Shown here: in pieces, positions 9,829-21,425 of the stretch
How positions within the stretch are numbered: the stretch's first letter is position 1
Layout: every line of letters starts with the position of its first letter
Source of the DNA: Ceratothoa steindachneri
Taxonomy: Eukaryota; Arthropoda; Malacostraca; Isopoda; Cymothoidae
Assembly: GCA_963969495.1 (NCBI GenBank)
Contig: OZ018318.1
Span: 102,084,641 to 102,148,640 of the forward strand
DNA length: 64,000 nt
Direction of reading: 5' to 3'
Notes under the pieces: model-generated
Databases searched by the model: none
Told to the model about the DNA's origin: nothing
What the model saw: only the letters and a program-made list of their open reading frames with translations
Program-made: the position numbers and the translations under genes

Positions 9829-10379
9829 CGTTCCCACTTTGGCTGCAACAACTATGAAATTCACGGGCTTCCACTCCCCGGCCTCTCCAACTGGTTAAGA
9901 AGCTTGCAGCCCGAGTCTTCTCCACGGGTGACGTTTCTCTCGTTCAATTACCCCGGTTCGTGATCTGCACTGGATGCCCATTCGATACAGACTCACTTTT
10001 TAGGTCCTTCTGCTTCCATAGGAGTCGTTATATACCACTACCTTTCCTACCTGTCCTCCTCACTGATCCTACTCTAGCTCCCCTAGCGAGCATTGCGCTC
10101 GGGCTCTGCTTCTCTACTTCTCCGCCTCTGCATATTTGCTCCTAGAACGTGGAATGAACTTCCCAATGCGTGCCTTGAAGACTCACCTCTTGTCACATGA
10201 TTTTCATTAGTAGATAAGGGGTGCTCTGTTAAGACCCATGGCCTTGAATAGCGCCATCACAAAATCCTTATTATTCGCATAAAACAGTAGGAAGAAACGG
10301 AGAAGAAAGAGAATCAGCAACTGTGTTAGTGAACAAGAAAGGATAATAATACACCATTTCAACGCAAGCTTACAGGATT

Positions 10380-11640
10380 TAGCACCCCCATCACACCTCG
10401 CTACCGGCTAGATTCCACTGGCAGAATTAAAAATACTATTTGTTCCTCGAGACAGAAAGCGCTTAGAGACTCAAGAATCACCCGCAAGAATTTAATTAAA
10501 GCTCAGGATAGCTTCCTTCAGGCAATGTTCAACGTTTCACTAAGCGGAGGGTATTTTCCAGACAAACAATAAATTTCCGCCTCATTTTCATTATTAGAGG
10601 TGCTATTTGAGAAAAAGTACTTACCAACTGGTTTGTATACCACCAATAAAGCTACGGACAAATTCTTAGTCACCGATACAGATTCATAAAAGGCGAGTCC
10701 AAGATACTGCATTGGTTATCCTTATGAAAAACTTAACAAAGATAAACCAATAGCCACTAAGTGAAAGTCATCATGAGAGATGTACAGAGGGTAAGAGTTA
10801 AATCCAAGATCCAAAGACCAATCCCCGATACCAAATCACCAGATACCTTCGTGATTACATGTATATCACGGAAAGGCTTACTTACATATCCATCGAAGTC
10901 CACGACAGACCGCCATTCGAGATCTGCGAAGGAGACCCCAAGAAAGCTGCTTAATACCCACCTTATATAATATGGATATGCCTCCGTGAGTCAACGAAAC
11001 CTTAACTAACCTATAATTAACGGACGATGTCATACAAAGAGTCACCCCCTCTACAAGCATGCACCAACGATGCACGTAAACAACTATGAAAAATATGGGA
11101 AATTAAGATAAACACGAACAACTTCAGAATAATCGCAATGTGGAGGAAAATAGCCAAAACAATGGTAGACGAACAAAATGTACTAAGCATAAAACTAACA
11201 TACAGTAGCTTAAGGACATGAACGAATTATTAAAGCCAAAGTTAAGCTAACGAAACTATTTAAACTACGTGATCTAAACCTTAAAAAAACAAAACAAAAA
11301 GAAATACATGACATTAATAGATTCGTTTCTGCTATACCCAACTATATCTCTCAACACAGCCAGTCAGACGAATAAGCTGCAACTGCATAGGGTGAAAATT
11401 ATATGCGTTGTCATCATAACCAACACTATGCGGGCAAAGCATAAATGACGAGAACATCTATATAGGCAACTAACTACACCTGCAATCCTCAACCAAGTCC
11501 TAAATACACGCAAAAAAGATATGGCAGAAACTAGACCGTCTACTATAATACGAGGAAAAGAGGAAAGTGGAAATAACACACAGCGCCGACGGAATATACC
11601 CAGTGGACGATCATCTGAAGAGGAGGAATTCGAACACTAA
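10380..11640 (+). mobile_element. probable second LINE relic (Jockey/I-like)
   Basis: Scattered plus-strand fragments resemble non-LTR reverse transcriptase: FNVSLSGGYFPD (10530-10565), which fits the 'IFN-SL--GYFP' line; QESCLIPTLYNMDMPP (10940-10985), which fits 'G-PLSPTLYNIY--DIP' with the conserved glycine region decayed; and INTNNFRIIAMWRKIAK (11110-11160), which resembles the 'DYVNRL--WFRKWRIKIN-' region in order. Stops are frequent and no catalytic YADD can be read. The class is tentative. Confidence 0.35.
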
Positions 11641-12715
11641 TTACCTCAACTGGAAATGAAACTCAAGGAAGCAACAGAACTCAGAAGTCATTGCATATCA
11701 CAAGTCACAGATAAGGTTAGTTATTTAGTAAATCAAATTTATTTAAACTTGGATTACTTTTGTATATATTGTAGTAAAAGTTAACTAAAAAAAACATAAA
11801 AAATGAAGAAGAGTAAAGTACAAAGATAAAAATCGTGATTTATCTAACACTGTAATAATAGAGACACGAGAGCCATTAAATAATCAAATATACAAATATT
11901 TAATTTATTTTAAATAATGGAAAAAATGGGGAGATGGCCGGTGACTCGGCAAACTATCCAAACAAGTAAGACTTTTCTTTTTTACACTACACTCTTCGCC
12001 AACTCTAGACCTGTTTGTTTGTGACTTAAGACCTAAACGCCTATGCTGGGGGAACGAGGTAAAGGAGGCATGAAAAATCGTAAGGGGGGGAACGTTCAAA
12101 ACAAAGGCGACACAATATAAAATTATAAATATTTACTGGGTTTATTAGTCCCTGAGGATTTTTTCAATAATAAATCAGATAAAGAGATCAATTTATCTCG
12201 GACGGAAGAGTTCAGTGTTTGTTAATAATTTAAGATGGAAACGAACGATGGCATCTCCCATAGTGCTCGTAGAAATCAGCAAAGTGATGAAGACACGAGG
12301 TCAAAATATGTGGAAGATATACAGCCACAGGTCATCCTGCACTCATTGCAGCCTGACGGGCACTTAATTCTCATGATCGCAGCAGGGTCGCGCAATTTAA
12401 ACCTGCCAACCCCTTGGCGGGCTAGGTGAGTTCGATACCCGACGCGAGTACATTACAAGTCTGACTACCATTCATATAATTACCGAGTGGCTACAGGGGA
12501 TACAGTTAGGAGGGTATAGTCCTCCATCCTTCATCCTACACCACTTTCCCACGAAGTAGGGTAGGCTTCGATCGCGTCACTTAAAACTACCCCCTCCCCA
12601 CCATCGTGGGTGTGGGTTCATTTGGCTGATAAGGAAGATTAAGCGAAATTCTGAACAATCTATTCAGTATTGAGGCAAGACCTTGGCTAAATCAAAGACT
12701 CGGTTTTCAGACTCA
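11641..12715. other. stretch without recognised features
   Basis: AT-rich sequence. A B-box-like GAGTTCGATACCCGACGCGA lies at 12428-12447 but no matching A box or clover-leaf is visible. Confidence 0.45.
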
Positions 12716-12717
12716 CA

Positions 12718-12805
12718 TATTGATGGGAATACGGGGGGAGGGAGGAATTGGGGGTATTTGGGGCATTTGGGAGCATTTGAGACCATTTGGTAGCATTTGG
12801 AGCTC
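12718..12805. repeat. short G-rich tandem repeat, ATTTGGGAGC-like
   Basis: Seven or so degenerate 10-13-bp units with the core CATTTGGGAG, preceded by GGGGGGAGGGAGG. Guanine runs are regularly spaced. Confidence 0.6.
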
Positions 12806-13560
12806 TCCCGGGGGCCTCTAGTAGTTTCCTAGTTGGGCTGTGTGCATTGTTGAGGAAGAGATGGGTGTAGAGTTACACCAAGTAGTCACACTCCTCTGAA
12901 TTTTGTTCAGAAAGTTACAATTTAATTATAGAATTATTTGATGAGGGATCGAGTGTTGGGTATATTTATAACAAGATAGGACGTCATTTTCGAATAAATT
13001 AAATTAAATTTAGTGAAATATATTAAGTTATTGCGGTATTTCAAGCATCGATGACGAAACATTATGAAACGGATTTGTGAAAACAGGGTGCCAAATTTCC
13101 AACATTTATTTTTCCTTTTTCCTGATTAAATAACTTTATACATTTATTTATTTTTTAACAATCGACATGACAAAAAATATTCCCATTAATATTTGAGTTT
13201 TATATTTAAATCGCTATAATTAATTTCCCAGCCTAAAGTATGAGGTAAAATATTATTACTTGGCAACACAGCACAGCAAAGCCTAGCGGCAGTCTTTCAA
13301 AACTATTCGAGAATTTATATGACATAAATAATTATAACGTAGTTAACATAAATTTGTCCGAAACATTTTAAAAAATGTGACAAGACTATTTGAGGAAACT
13401 TTATTTACTACTACTATACATCCGCCATCCTTCCTTGCCTCATGGGCCCTATCTCTACCTCTGACAAAAGATCCACGACCAGTTTAATGAAATTAACATA
13501 AAGATTAGAATGCCAATCGTTGATGAGCTCGAAGGCACCAGGTTGCGGTCCTCATTTGGG
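12806..13560. other. stretch without recognised features
   Basis: AT-rich, apparently unique; ends with a G run at 13562-13573. Confidence 0.45.
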
Positions 13561-13756
13561 ATGGGGGGGGGGGTTATGAGTTTTTAACACCAACCAATGA
13601 TCAGGTGAGAACCTTCGTCACCCCGGGGGGAAGGGGACCAGTTCCGCGTCACTAGTATGTGTATACAGCTGCCCATCCGCAGGATTCCATGAAACAGAGA
13701 AGAGTGTGAGTTGTGGAGTGAAGACGGGAGGGGAAAGATAAATAGGTGCGCTGATG

Positions 13757-13824
13757 TTTGCTTCCGTTCTCGCTTGGGATTGAACCCAAAACCTTGACGC
13801 AAGAAGTCCCCCGCCGTATCCATT

Positions 13825-13826
<2 letters not shown>
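13757..13826 (-). other. tRNA-like sequence, possible SINE head
   Basis: Read on the minus strand, ACTAATGGATACGGCGG resembles a tRNA A-box region and GGGTTCAATCCC a B box, with spacing close to a tRNA. The putative anticodon arm does not fold cleanly (at best CTTG/CAAG), so this is not a working tRNA. A tRNA-derived SINE promoter or tRNA pseudogene is the likeliest reading. Confidence 0.35.
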
Positions 13827-13875
<49 letters not shown>

Positions 13876-14095
13876 CGCTCATCCCCTTCTTTCTCTTCAC
13901 CCCTCTCTCTATCTATCCTGCCCCTACATCTCCCCCTTTCTCTCTCCCCTCCTTCCACCTTCACATCCCTTTTCTCCCTCTCTCTCTCTCTCACCCCCTT
14001 CCACCTTCACATTCCTTCTCTCCCTCTCTCTCTATCCCTCTCCCTCCCTCTCCCTCTCCGCTCTCTCTCTCTCTCTCTCACTTTCTCGCGTCCCT
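13827..14095. repeat. (CT)n and CT-rich microsatellite
   Basis: A pure (TC)n run at about 13826-13873 is followed by interrupted CTCTC and CCCTC tracts to 14095, including two related blocks with the text CACCCCTTCCACCTTCACAT. Confidence 0.95.
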
Positions 14096-14097
14096 CT

Positions 14098-15770
14098 GCA
14101 AAGAGAACCCGAAAACATTCTTCCTCCGTGCCAACAGCTACAAACCGGTTTGCCATTGCATATTTCGGTTGAGAGACGACGATAGCGCGTTACGGGAATC
14201 GGACCATGGCATCGTCAACGTGTTGAAGGACTACTTCGCCTCCGTGTTTATGGGGTAAGTAGACGGTCCCGCTTCGAGGCCGGGAGTTCACCTCGAAGAA
14301 AGAAACAACCTACACTAAATATTTTTAGATAACGATGAAGTGGCGCCCAGGTTAGGGAATCTGAAGTAGTATAAATCTCCAGGTCCAGATGGCTTCCTTC
14401 CCAGAAGCCTTCGTGAGGTTAGCGGTGAGGTTGCGACACACCTTACTGCTATCTTCAATGATTCGCTTGAAACGAGAGAGGTGCCGGAAGAATGAAGGAT
14501 GCTGACTTGACACATATTTTTAAAAAGGGAGAACGCAAAAGCCTGGGTAATTATTACTGGACTATGAGTTTGACGTCCATCGTGTTAAATTGCCAGAAAG
14601 CATAATCGCTGGTCGCAAAGTTGAGCATTTAGAATATCAAAATCTGATCTTAGAATCTCAGCATGGGTTTAGCAGAAACCGATCATGTCTCACAAATCTG
14701 CTCGAATTGTTTCCTAGTAATTGAGTGAGTACGATCGAGTTCATGCTGTGGACATCTTATACCTAGACTTTCAAAAACTTAACCGTAGGTTAATGAGCAA
14801 AGTCCGCGCCGTCGGCATTAACGAGAAGGAAGCCGACTAGATTACGGGATGACGGACTGGAGGCAACAAGTGAAGGTCAGAGGAGCAGCCTAGAGGTGGG
14901 TATCGGTTACCAGCGGGGTGGTTCAGGGCTCCGTCCTCGGTCCACTGTTGTTCATATTCTATATCAACGATATAGACAAAGGACTGCTATGCACGATAGC
15001 AAAGTTCGCGGATGATACCAAATTAGGCTAGGGGGTTAGCTCGCGCGAAGGACTAGAACGCATGAGAGACAGCATTCGCAGCTTGGGTGAGTGGTCCTAT
15101 ATGTGTCATATGACATTTAAACTTGACAAGTGCAAGGTGATGCACAATCAGTCACGCTAACCCTCAACAAGAGTACTACCTGTTAGGTAAGCCTTTGGAG
15201 GTGATCGAACAGGAGAAGATTTAGTACATATCAATAGCAACTTGAAGTTCTCTAGGCAGTGCGCTAAGGTAGAGAAAAGGGTCCAGAGACTGTTGGGATA
15301 TATAAAAGACAATTTTGTTTCTCTATAGCTTAGCCGCACATTAAGTACGCCGTACAATTCTGGTCATCAATAATGTTTAAAGACATTGAACGGCAAGAAC
15401 GAGTTCAAGCCAAGGACACCAAACTAAACTCGACCCTTAGGCACATAGGATACCAACATCGGCTACGAGAATTGTGGCTGTTCTCCCCATTAGAAAGGCG
15501 CCGTATACGAAGCCAGATGATCAAAACGTATAAAATTATAAGGAGAGTGGAAAATGTGGACTACATGAAGTTGTTCACCTTAAAGATAAATCCCAGGCGA
15601 ACCAGGGTTACAAGATAGATTTACCCAGATTTAGGACTAGCGTTTACGCGAAACTTTTATCATAAAATATATGCGAGAGATTGAATCATCTTCCAGCAGA
15701 GGTGGTGAGCAGTTCCACAGTTGAACATTTCAAGTCTCGGCCTAACAGAATACTGCACGAGTTAGAATAG
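14098..15770 (+). pseudogene. CR1-type LINE reverse transcriptase pseudogene (copy 1)
   Basis: Plus-strand frames trace a CR1 polymerase in order: LRDDDSALRESDHGIVNVL and DYFASVF (14170-14252); KSPGPDGFLPRSLREVSGE (14375-14430); THLTAIFNDSLETREVPEE (14435-14495); THIFKKGERKSLGNY (about 14510-14550); [20 protein letters not shown] (14918-14976); the catalytic box FADDTKLG (15004-15027); LDKCKVMH (15124-15147); and the C-terminal NHLPAEVVSSSTVEHFKSRP ending in a stop at 15770. Many stops and frameshifts inactivate it. The endonuclease half is absent, as in typical 5'-truncated copies. Confidence 0.9.
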
Positions 15771-15963
15771 ACAATCGAAACTTATAAATATTTCAGCAAT
15801 TCTATAAAAAATCCTAGGTACAGTATTCTCTTTTCGAACATGCCTAGGTCGTTCTTCAATTTCCATACCCCCATATTTATTATTTTAGGCCTTCCTATAC
15901 AGTACTTCCTCTGTATGGTTCACAAGAACTTATGATGTACTGCTTTTCCTTGTAACACCTTGT

Positions 15964-15965
15964 TA

Positions 15966-16014
<49 letters not shown>
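15964..16014. repeat. (TC)n microsatellite
   Basis: About 25 uninterrupted CT dinucleotides between two CR1 relics. Confidence 0.97.
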
Positions 16015-16015
<1 letters not shown>

Positions 16016-16055
16016 AATTATTATATTATTGGCCAACTCTTGGAATCCGTAGACA

Positions 16056-16659
16056 TGGAAAAAGTTCTTGGGGCCGTAATTTCACCAAACTTTAAAAGTG
16101 TCCAAGCAATGCCTGAAAGCCACTAAAAGACGAATCGAATGCTACGACACATCGCACACAATTTCTCTTTTAAGTCTAGATCTATAATTTGACCACCATC
16201 TAAATCATTAGTTCGACCGCATCTAGAGTACGCCGTTCACTTCTGGTCTCCGAACCTTAGAAAATATGTGGTAATGTTAGACGAGAGGTCAACGCAGCGC
16301 GACTATACTCATATCTGAACTTAGGAATAAACACTATGAAGAAAGACTTCGCTGTCTAAACATATCATTCCTTTCGAGCATACAGTTACAGGGGCAGCTG
16401 ACAGATTTTTTTTTAAATCTTAAAAGGTTTTTTCCAACTTAAATTATTCACTATTCGAAATGGATTATAAAGCGAATGCCCCTCAAAAGGGATATAAATT
16501 AGTCAAAAAGCGATTCACCAGTGGCATAGCACAAAATCTTTTAGCTATAAAATCACTAAAACGGGGAACAGCCTACCCGATCGAGTAGTGGAAAGCACGT
16601 CGGTTGATATATTTAAAAACAGACTGGACGAGTATTACTCGCGTGTAAGTGTAACCTAG
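16056..16659 (+). pseudogene. CR1-type LINE 3' end (copy 2)
   Basis: A separate CR1 C-terminus in the same orientation as copy 1. KVLGAVISPNFKS (16059 on) matches the 'DLGV-IS' line; LVRPHLEYAVHFWSPNLRK (16209-16265) is the conserved 'L-RP-LEY---WSP-L-K' line; then LPDRVVESTSVDIFKNRLDE (about 16573-16632) is the canonical CR1 tail, ending at TAG 16657-16659. The first and last stretches are each well preserved, but the middle is frameshifted. Confidence 0.88.
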
Positions 16660-16990
16660 TCAGTGTACTGAGGAGTATCACCTTATAAAATCAGGACTGA
16701 GTATATTCACATGAATGTCACAGTCCCCAAGCCCCCCAGCACTCAAGCGCCCCAGCCCAGCACCCCAGGATCCCTTCCAATGATGCCAGCTGTTATTTGT
16801 TGTGCTGTATGAGTCCAAATGCGTTTTCCATATTCTTTTCTGGCTTTCCTATCATTATTTTCAAAACTAGCAGACGCCGTGCTGCGGAAGAGAAGGGATC
16901 GTTTCTATCGGCTATTTCAGTGCGAGAAGTAATGTGCATATTTGAAACTGTGGAGTAATAGGTACGCACACGTAGATAAATGTGTAGATA

Positions 16991-17861
16991 CGAGAGGTGG
17001 TCAATAAGTTTTGCAATTCGGATATAAGGAAACGAGATATGAGGAAAAGTATTTTATTATTTTTCAATATAACTACCCTCGACTTCAATGCACTTGCGCC
17101 ACTTGTCCCTGAGGCTACGAATTCCCGACAACCAGAAATCGCCCGACTGGACATCTTCATCATCCCCAAACCGGCGTCCACGCAGTGCAACCTTAAGCTA
17201 GCGGAATAAAAAGTAGTCACTAGGGGCCAGATCTGGACTGTAGGGGGGATGGTTGAGCTCCTCGAATCCGCACTCGCGCAGGGCATCTTGTGCAACTCTG
17301 GCCCTGTGGACTTTGACGACGTTGAAGTTGATCATGGGGCGTGAGGTTTTTAGGGACCCAACGGGAAGAGATCTTGGCCATGACCAAATTGTCGTGGATG
17401 ATGTTGATAACACTTCCATGTGATATTCCAAGTTGTCGCTCGATTTCTTCGACCCTCACCCGTCGATTTTCGAAGATCATCTTCTCCACACGGGCCACAT
17501 TGTCCTCGTTTGTCACGTCTGACGGGCGTCCTGGACGGGGGTCATCTTCAAGGGACTCACGACCATGGCGGAACTCCCTATTCCATCGAGCAATGGTTGC
17601 ATAGGAAGGGGCGGTGTCGGTGTACACTGCAACCATGCGTTCATGGATCTCTTTTGCATTCTTGCCTTCCTTGGTCAAAAATTTGTTGAAAAATTTGTGA
17701 CTGACGATCTGGGATCAGCTACTGCTTCTTAAATAGACGAGGCAGGAGCGTGCGGCTGCAGGTCGTGATTTGTCATAACTTGTCCTAACACTCCAACAAA
17801 CAGCCTTTTCCCTTCCTCTGTTTTGCCCTTCCGATTCTTAAAACTTATTGACCGCCCCTCG
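16991..17861 (-). mobile_element. mariner element, internally deleted (copy 2)
   Basis: Same family as 63-995. TIRs read CGAGAGGTGGTCAATAAG and CGAGGGGCGGTCAATAAG, flanked by TA at 16989-16990 and 17862-17863. It is 871 bp. Besides the large shared deletion it has two private ones: about 30 bp between repeats of ACTGG near 17140, and about 31 bp that removes the start-codon region near 17682. Confidence 0.93.
17080..17678 (-). pseudogene. mariner transposase pseudogene (copy 2)
   Basis: The N-terminal half is open from 17678: KNAKEIHERMVAVYTDTAPS, IARWNREFRHGRESLEDDPR, DVTNEDNVARVEKMI, ISHGSVINIIHDNL and WVPKNLTPHDQLQRR. These are the two helix-turn-helix units and linker of a mariner transposase. 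The frame then meets the shared deletion and resumes, shifted, with VHRARVAQDALRECGFEELN and YSPDLAPSDYFLF. Catalytic aspartates one and two are absent. The private deletion near the start removed the initiator methionine that copy 1 keeps. Confidence 0.9.
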
Positions 17862-17863
17862 TA

Positions 17864-18375
17864 GTTGAAATTGCATGGTATGAAGGTACACTCGTAGATA
17901 AGTGTGTACTTGATCGAGATATAATTATTAAATATAGACTGTACTCGCTAGGTTGAGGTAGTGTTGACCTTTTTACCTCTTGGGCTTTCCTTGAGTAGAG
18001 TATAGGGTCTGTTCTGGTACTTGTTCTGTAGTTTTGGTGTTCTTTTCTCTCTTTCTCTCTTTTTCGACACGTTAAATTCTCCCCTCCGTTGTGTTAATTC
18101 AATGTAATTAAAAATTTAAATCGTCAACGCTTCCAAAATTATGTCAAACCGAGATATTATGTATTAAAGTTTTAATTTTCTGAAATGACACAAAAGGTTT
18201 TTGATCAATTTTGTAATATTTAATGTTAAAAAAACTTTTCCTCTCGAAACTTAGAAAAGTTTTAATTAATTATATGCTAGAAATGTAAGTAACCTAATTA
18301 ACAGGTTTTAACATTTCTTCTCCAATAAAATTATCCTGAATATCTGTGATTAGGTCAACATGTTCTCCTTTTTAG
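17864..18375. other. stretch without recognised features
   Basis: AT-rich, apparently unique. Confidence 0.4.
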
Positions 18376-18645
18376 TGGCGCGCGCGCGATTCTATAAGTC
18401 GATGTCAGTTGTTCGAATGGTAACCATTTTACTTTTCAATAGGTTTTTTGGCAATAACATCATAACTATTCGGCCGACTCTAACAAAATTTGAAACCCTT
18501 ATGTTGTTTTAGATTCTCTTTCGAATGATATAATTGGCAAGGTCCTACCAAGGTTAGTCCTGGAATTATTTAAAGTTTTAAAGGTCGTAAGGTCATAAGT
18601 CAGACTAAGTGAGAGCACGTGACTTAGGTCTGTTGACCTTATTAC
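18376..18645 (+). mobile_element. MITE-like interspersed repeat (copy 1)
   Basis: Shares ordered blocks with 24385-24745, 35750-36080 and 54345-54645: GGTAACCATTTTACTTTT, TATTCGGCCGACTCTAAC, AAATTTGAAACCCTTATGTT, TTCGAATGATATAATT and, at the right end, GAGCACGTGACTTAGGTCTG. The ends carry inverted versions of AAGTCGCGTG, so a non-autonomous DNA element of roughly 300-350 bp is the best reading. No coding capacity. Confidence 0.75.
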
Positions 18646-18845
18646 AAAAGAAAAAGAATAATTGTAAAGTCAATTTTAGATTATTTACGTAAATTGACCT
18701 TTACAAATTTACCCACATATTCATATATTCCCGCACTCCTACAAAAGATGGCTGTGAAATGGTGAGTTAACTGTAGGCGTTGCATAGAAGTAAACTTCAA
18801 CTGATATATATTCACACATTCACCAACTCTTGCATAAGTCATCAT

Positions 18846-18995
18846 TGTATTGGCGAGTCAAGTGTAGGTCTTTTATCTAGGTTCATCTCTACCTATTGGC
18901 GAGTCAAGTGTAGGTCTTTTATATGGATTCATATTTACTTATTGGCGAGTCAAGTTTAGGTCTTTTATATGGATTCATCGCTACCTATTTTAACC
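18846..18995. repeat. three-copy tandem repeat, about 47 bp
   Basis: Three units starting TATTGGCGAGTCAAGTGTAG and continuing GTCTTTTATATGGATTCAT. A looser related unit precedes them. Confidence 0.85.
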
Positions 18996-19249
18996 GCAGA
19001 AAAATAAATCAGTGTTGCATTGGAAAGTCAATTTATAGGCAATGTCACTACGATATCAAAACAAAACAAATTACATTAAAATCCGCCTTTCATTATCTCA
19101 ATAGCAAAAAAAAAGGCATATGTAGACACACGCACAACATAAGCTCTCCCACACACAGGCGTGTACGAACATGTAAGCAGGCTTGAGTCACAAAGTCGAG
19201 CAAGTATCGGTGTTCATAAAATTAAAATGGAAGAGAGAACAAATATTCT

Positions 19250-20350
19250 TACTAAGAATAGCTGAGTGTTTAGTTAAGTTGGTTTGTTAAGTTTTTGTGT
19301 TAACGTGGCTTTACGATGATGTTTGTTAACTTAGTTTGTTGAGGTGGTTTCTCAACATGGTTTATTAACTTTCCTGGATCACTTGGTTTGTTAATTTGGG
19401 TTATTTTTTAACTTTTTCAGATTTGTTAGACTGGATTTTGATTTATATGGTTTATTAACTTGTTTTTAACTTGGCTTGTTAACTTATTTTTTTAACTTGG
19501 CTTGTTATTTTTTTTTTTTAAACTTACCTTGTTAACTTGTTTGTTTTTAGTTTGGCTGGTTAACTTGTTTTATTAAATTGGATTATTAGGTTATTTTTTT
19601 TAGCTTGGCTTGTGAGCTTGATTTCTTGACGTGGTTTAATAACTTGGTTTATTGAGTAGTCTTGTTGATGTGGTTTATTAATTTACTTCATTAAGTTTCC
19701 TTGTTAACTTGGTGTGTCAATTTGGTAAGTTAACTTTTAACTTGTCTTGTTAGCTTGGTTTGTTGACGCGGGGTCTTAACTTGGATTTTAATTTGTTTTG
19801 TCGAATTATTTTTTAACGTGAATTGTTAACTTAATTTATTACCATGGCTTGTTAAGTATTTGATAAATTGACTTGATGACTTGGTTTGTTAACTTTGTTT
19901 ATTAACTTTGCTTGTGAACTTCTTGACTAAGCTTGTTAACCTGGCTTGATAACTTGGTTCATTAACTTTCCTTGTTAAATTGGTTTGTTAATTTGGCTTA
20001 AGTTAATCTCTTTAACTTGTTAGCTCGATTTATTGACGTCGCTTCTTTACTTGGTTTGTTACAATTTGGTAACTAGGCTTCTTAACACGGTTTGTCAACT
20101 TGATTATTAATTTAAGTTTTTAACTTATTAATTTAGGTAATTTACATTTTTTTAAACTTGGATTGTTAGCATATTTGTTAACGTTTTGTTCTCTTTATTT
20201 GTGGTGTTGGCTTGTTGTTTTGATTTGCTAATTGGTTAATTAACTTGGCTAGAAGAAATAGCTTGTCATTTCGGTTCACAACCTAAGCTTATGAACTTAT
20301 GTTGACTTGGCTTGAGAATTTGGCTTGATGCAAATAGCTCGTTAACTTAT
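19250..20350. repeat. degenerate short tandem repeat, TTAACTTGGTTTG-like
   Basis: Over 1.1 kb the text keeps returning to (A/G)TTAACTTGG(T/C)TTGTT with a beat of about 12-16 bases. Strand asymmetry is strong: T- and G-rich on the plus strand. Confidence 0.85.
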
Positions 20351-20754
20351 CTAATCTTGTTATAGTTCGCGTCTCCATACGAGGCTATAAGCGCTATTGT
20401 GTGTGGATGAGGTGAACCTAAAAAAGCGCTGAAGTTAAGGTAATGAAAAATGCATGGGTTAGGACAGTTGCGCTCCTGCTAACGCTCCGTGTCGTCTCCT
20501 CTTTGTTCTATATTCCTGAAATACATTTTCACTTCTTCTATTTTCTCCACTTTCTTTCAGCTCATCTTAATAAACAACATTCAGCCCAAGTGACAAAGGA
20601 CAATACCTCAGTGGTTCCGAGACGCTTGGAAGAATCCTGAGGCGAAATGTCTTAAAGTATCTCTCGCAACCATCTTGAATTGAGGATTCGGAGGTCCATG
20701 TTCGAATCCCGAGCCTCAGTTGAGGGGAATGTGGGGCAATTTTGTGTTTTTCTG

Positions 20755-21425
20755 CGGGTTGATTTATCTTCTTTTTTGTTCTTTTACTTTCTTTTTTCTT
20801 GCTTTAAATTTGTTATTACTTTCTTGTAAATTAATTTTTATTCCTTTTGATTTCGTTCCTTTATTTCTTTTTTTCTTTTATTTCTTTGTTTCTTCATATC
20901 TTTTTTATATGATCGTTTCGGTTATTCTGTCTGTTGGCCTTTTTTCCTTTCATATATTTTTCATTCTTTTTTATTTATTCTTTTCTTTCTTTTATTTTCT
21001 TACTTTACTTCGTTTCATTCTTTTATTCATTCTTTTTTCTTTATATCATTTAACTCCTTTCTCTAATTTTCTTTCTTTTTGCCTTATTTATTTATTCTTA
21101 CTTTCTTTCCTTCTTTACCTTAATTTCATTTTTTTTCTATCATTTTGTTTTTTTTATTTTTCGTTCGTTTACCTTACTTTATTTCTTTCTTCCTTTCTTT
21201 CCTTCTTTCCTTTAATTTCTTTGCTTTTTTTCTTACATCCTTTTTATCTTTCTTTCATTTCTTTCTTTCCTTTTTTATTTCTTCATTTCTCGCTTTTCCT
21301 TATTACTTTCCATTTTTTATTCAGTTTGTATTTATTTTGATATCTTTAGTTCTTTTTCTTCATTCTTTCTTTTTTTTTCTTAATCAATCTTTTTATTTAT
21401 TCCTTTTTTTATTTCATTCAGTCAA
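20755..21425. repeat. T-rich polypyrimidine tract
   Basis: About 670 bases of TTTCTTTCTTTTATTT-type sequence. It opens long phenylalanine-rich frames on the plus strand that are by-products of composition. Confidence 0.9.

Larger units (their letters stand above)
6790..10200 (+). pseudogene. LINE reverse transcriptase pseudogene
   Basis: Reverse transcriptases of this clade copy LINE RNA at the genomic nick. Recognisable pieces: FSDKIVHIRSVIHSAS (about 6836-6885); an EELISLHLSSKHT...IPSKFLPQFISVLPPYLTDIFN block (6950-7080), which corresponds to the 'DPIPT-LLK' and 'I-N-SL--G' region; a decayed LDPND-ANYRPI (7140-7175); the finger segment FQAGFKAGHNTESA; the LREFLGVSGTALNWFHPYLSS block; a ruined polymerase core, with no clean YADD; then the thumb NHDKTEVQLVGTPGNVTYCK. 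The C-terminal APRTWNELPNACLEDS is in the last frame. Multiple stops and frameshifts make it inactive. Confidence 0.75.
6480..10210 (+). mobile_element. LINE (CR1/L2/Rex-like) relic carrying two internal minisatellites
   Basis: A single non-LTR retrotransposon reads left to right across 3.7 kb. Ordered landmarks of a CR1/L2-type reverse transcriptase survive in shifting frames: the N-terminal palm segment (6790-7140), NYRPI-like (7170), GFKAGHNTESA (7785-7815), HLREFLGVSGTALNW (7925-7970), NHDKTEVQLVG (8200-8235), LACQLSLKKHVLNFYKSCL (8341-8397), then GLPLPGLSNWLRSLQ (9866-9910), ALDAHSIQ (near 9967) and APRTWNELPN (near 10140). Spacing is normal except for the arrays at 7190-7800 and 8404-9828, which sit inside the coding frame. 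The 5' limit is uncertain. Confidence 0.8.

Noticed and set aside
8341..9963. 540-codon plus-strand frame and 521-, 496- and 301-codon minus-strand frames
   Set aside because: All are by-products of a 27-bp repeat, whose length is a multiple of three; simultaneous openness in several frames on both strands is arithmetic, not coding.
20685..20725. B-box-like GTTCGAATCCC inside a GAGG...CCTC stem
   Set aside because: Resembles a tRNA T arm but no acceptor, D or anticodon arm can be found upstream.
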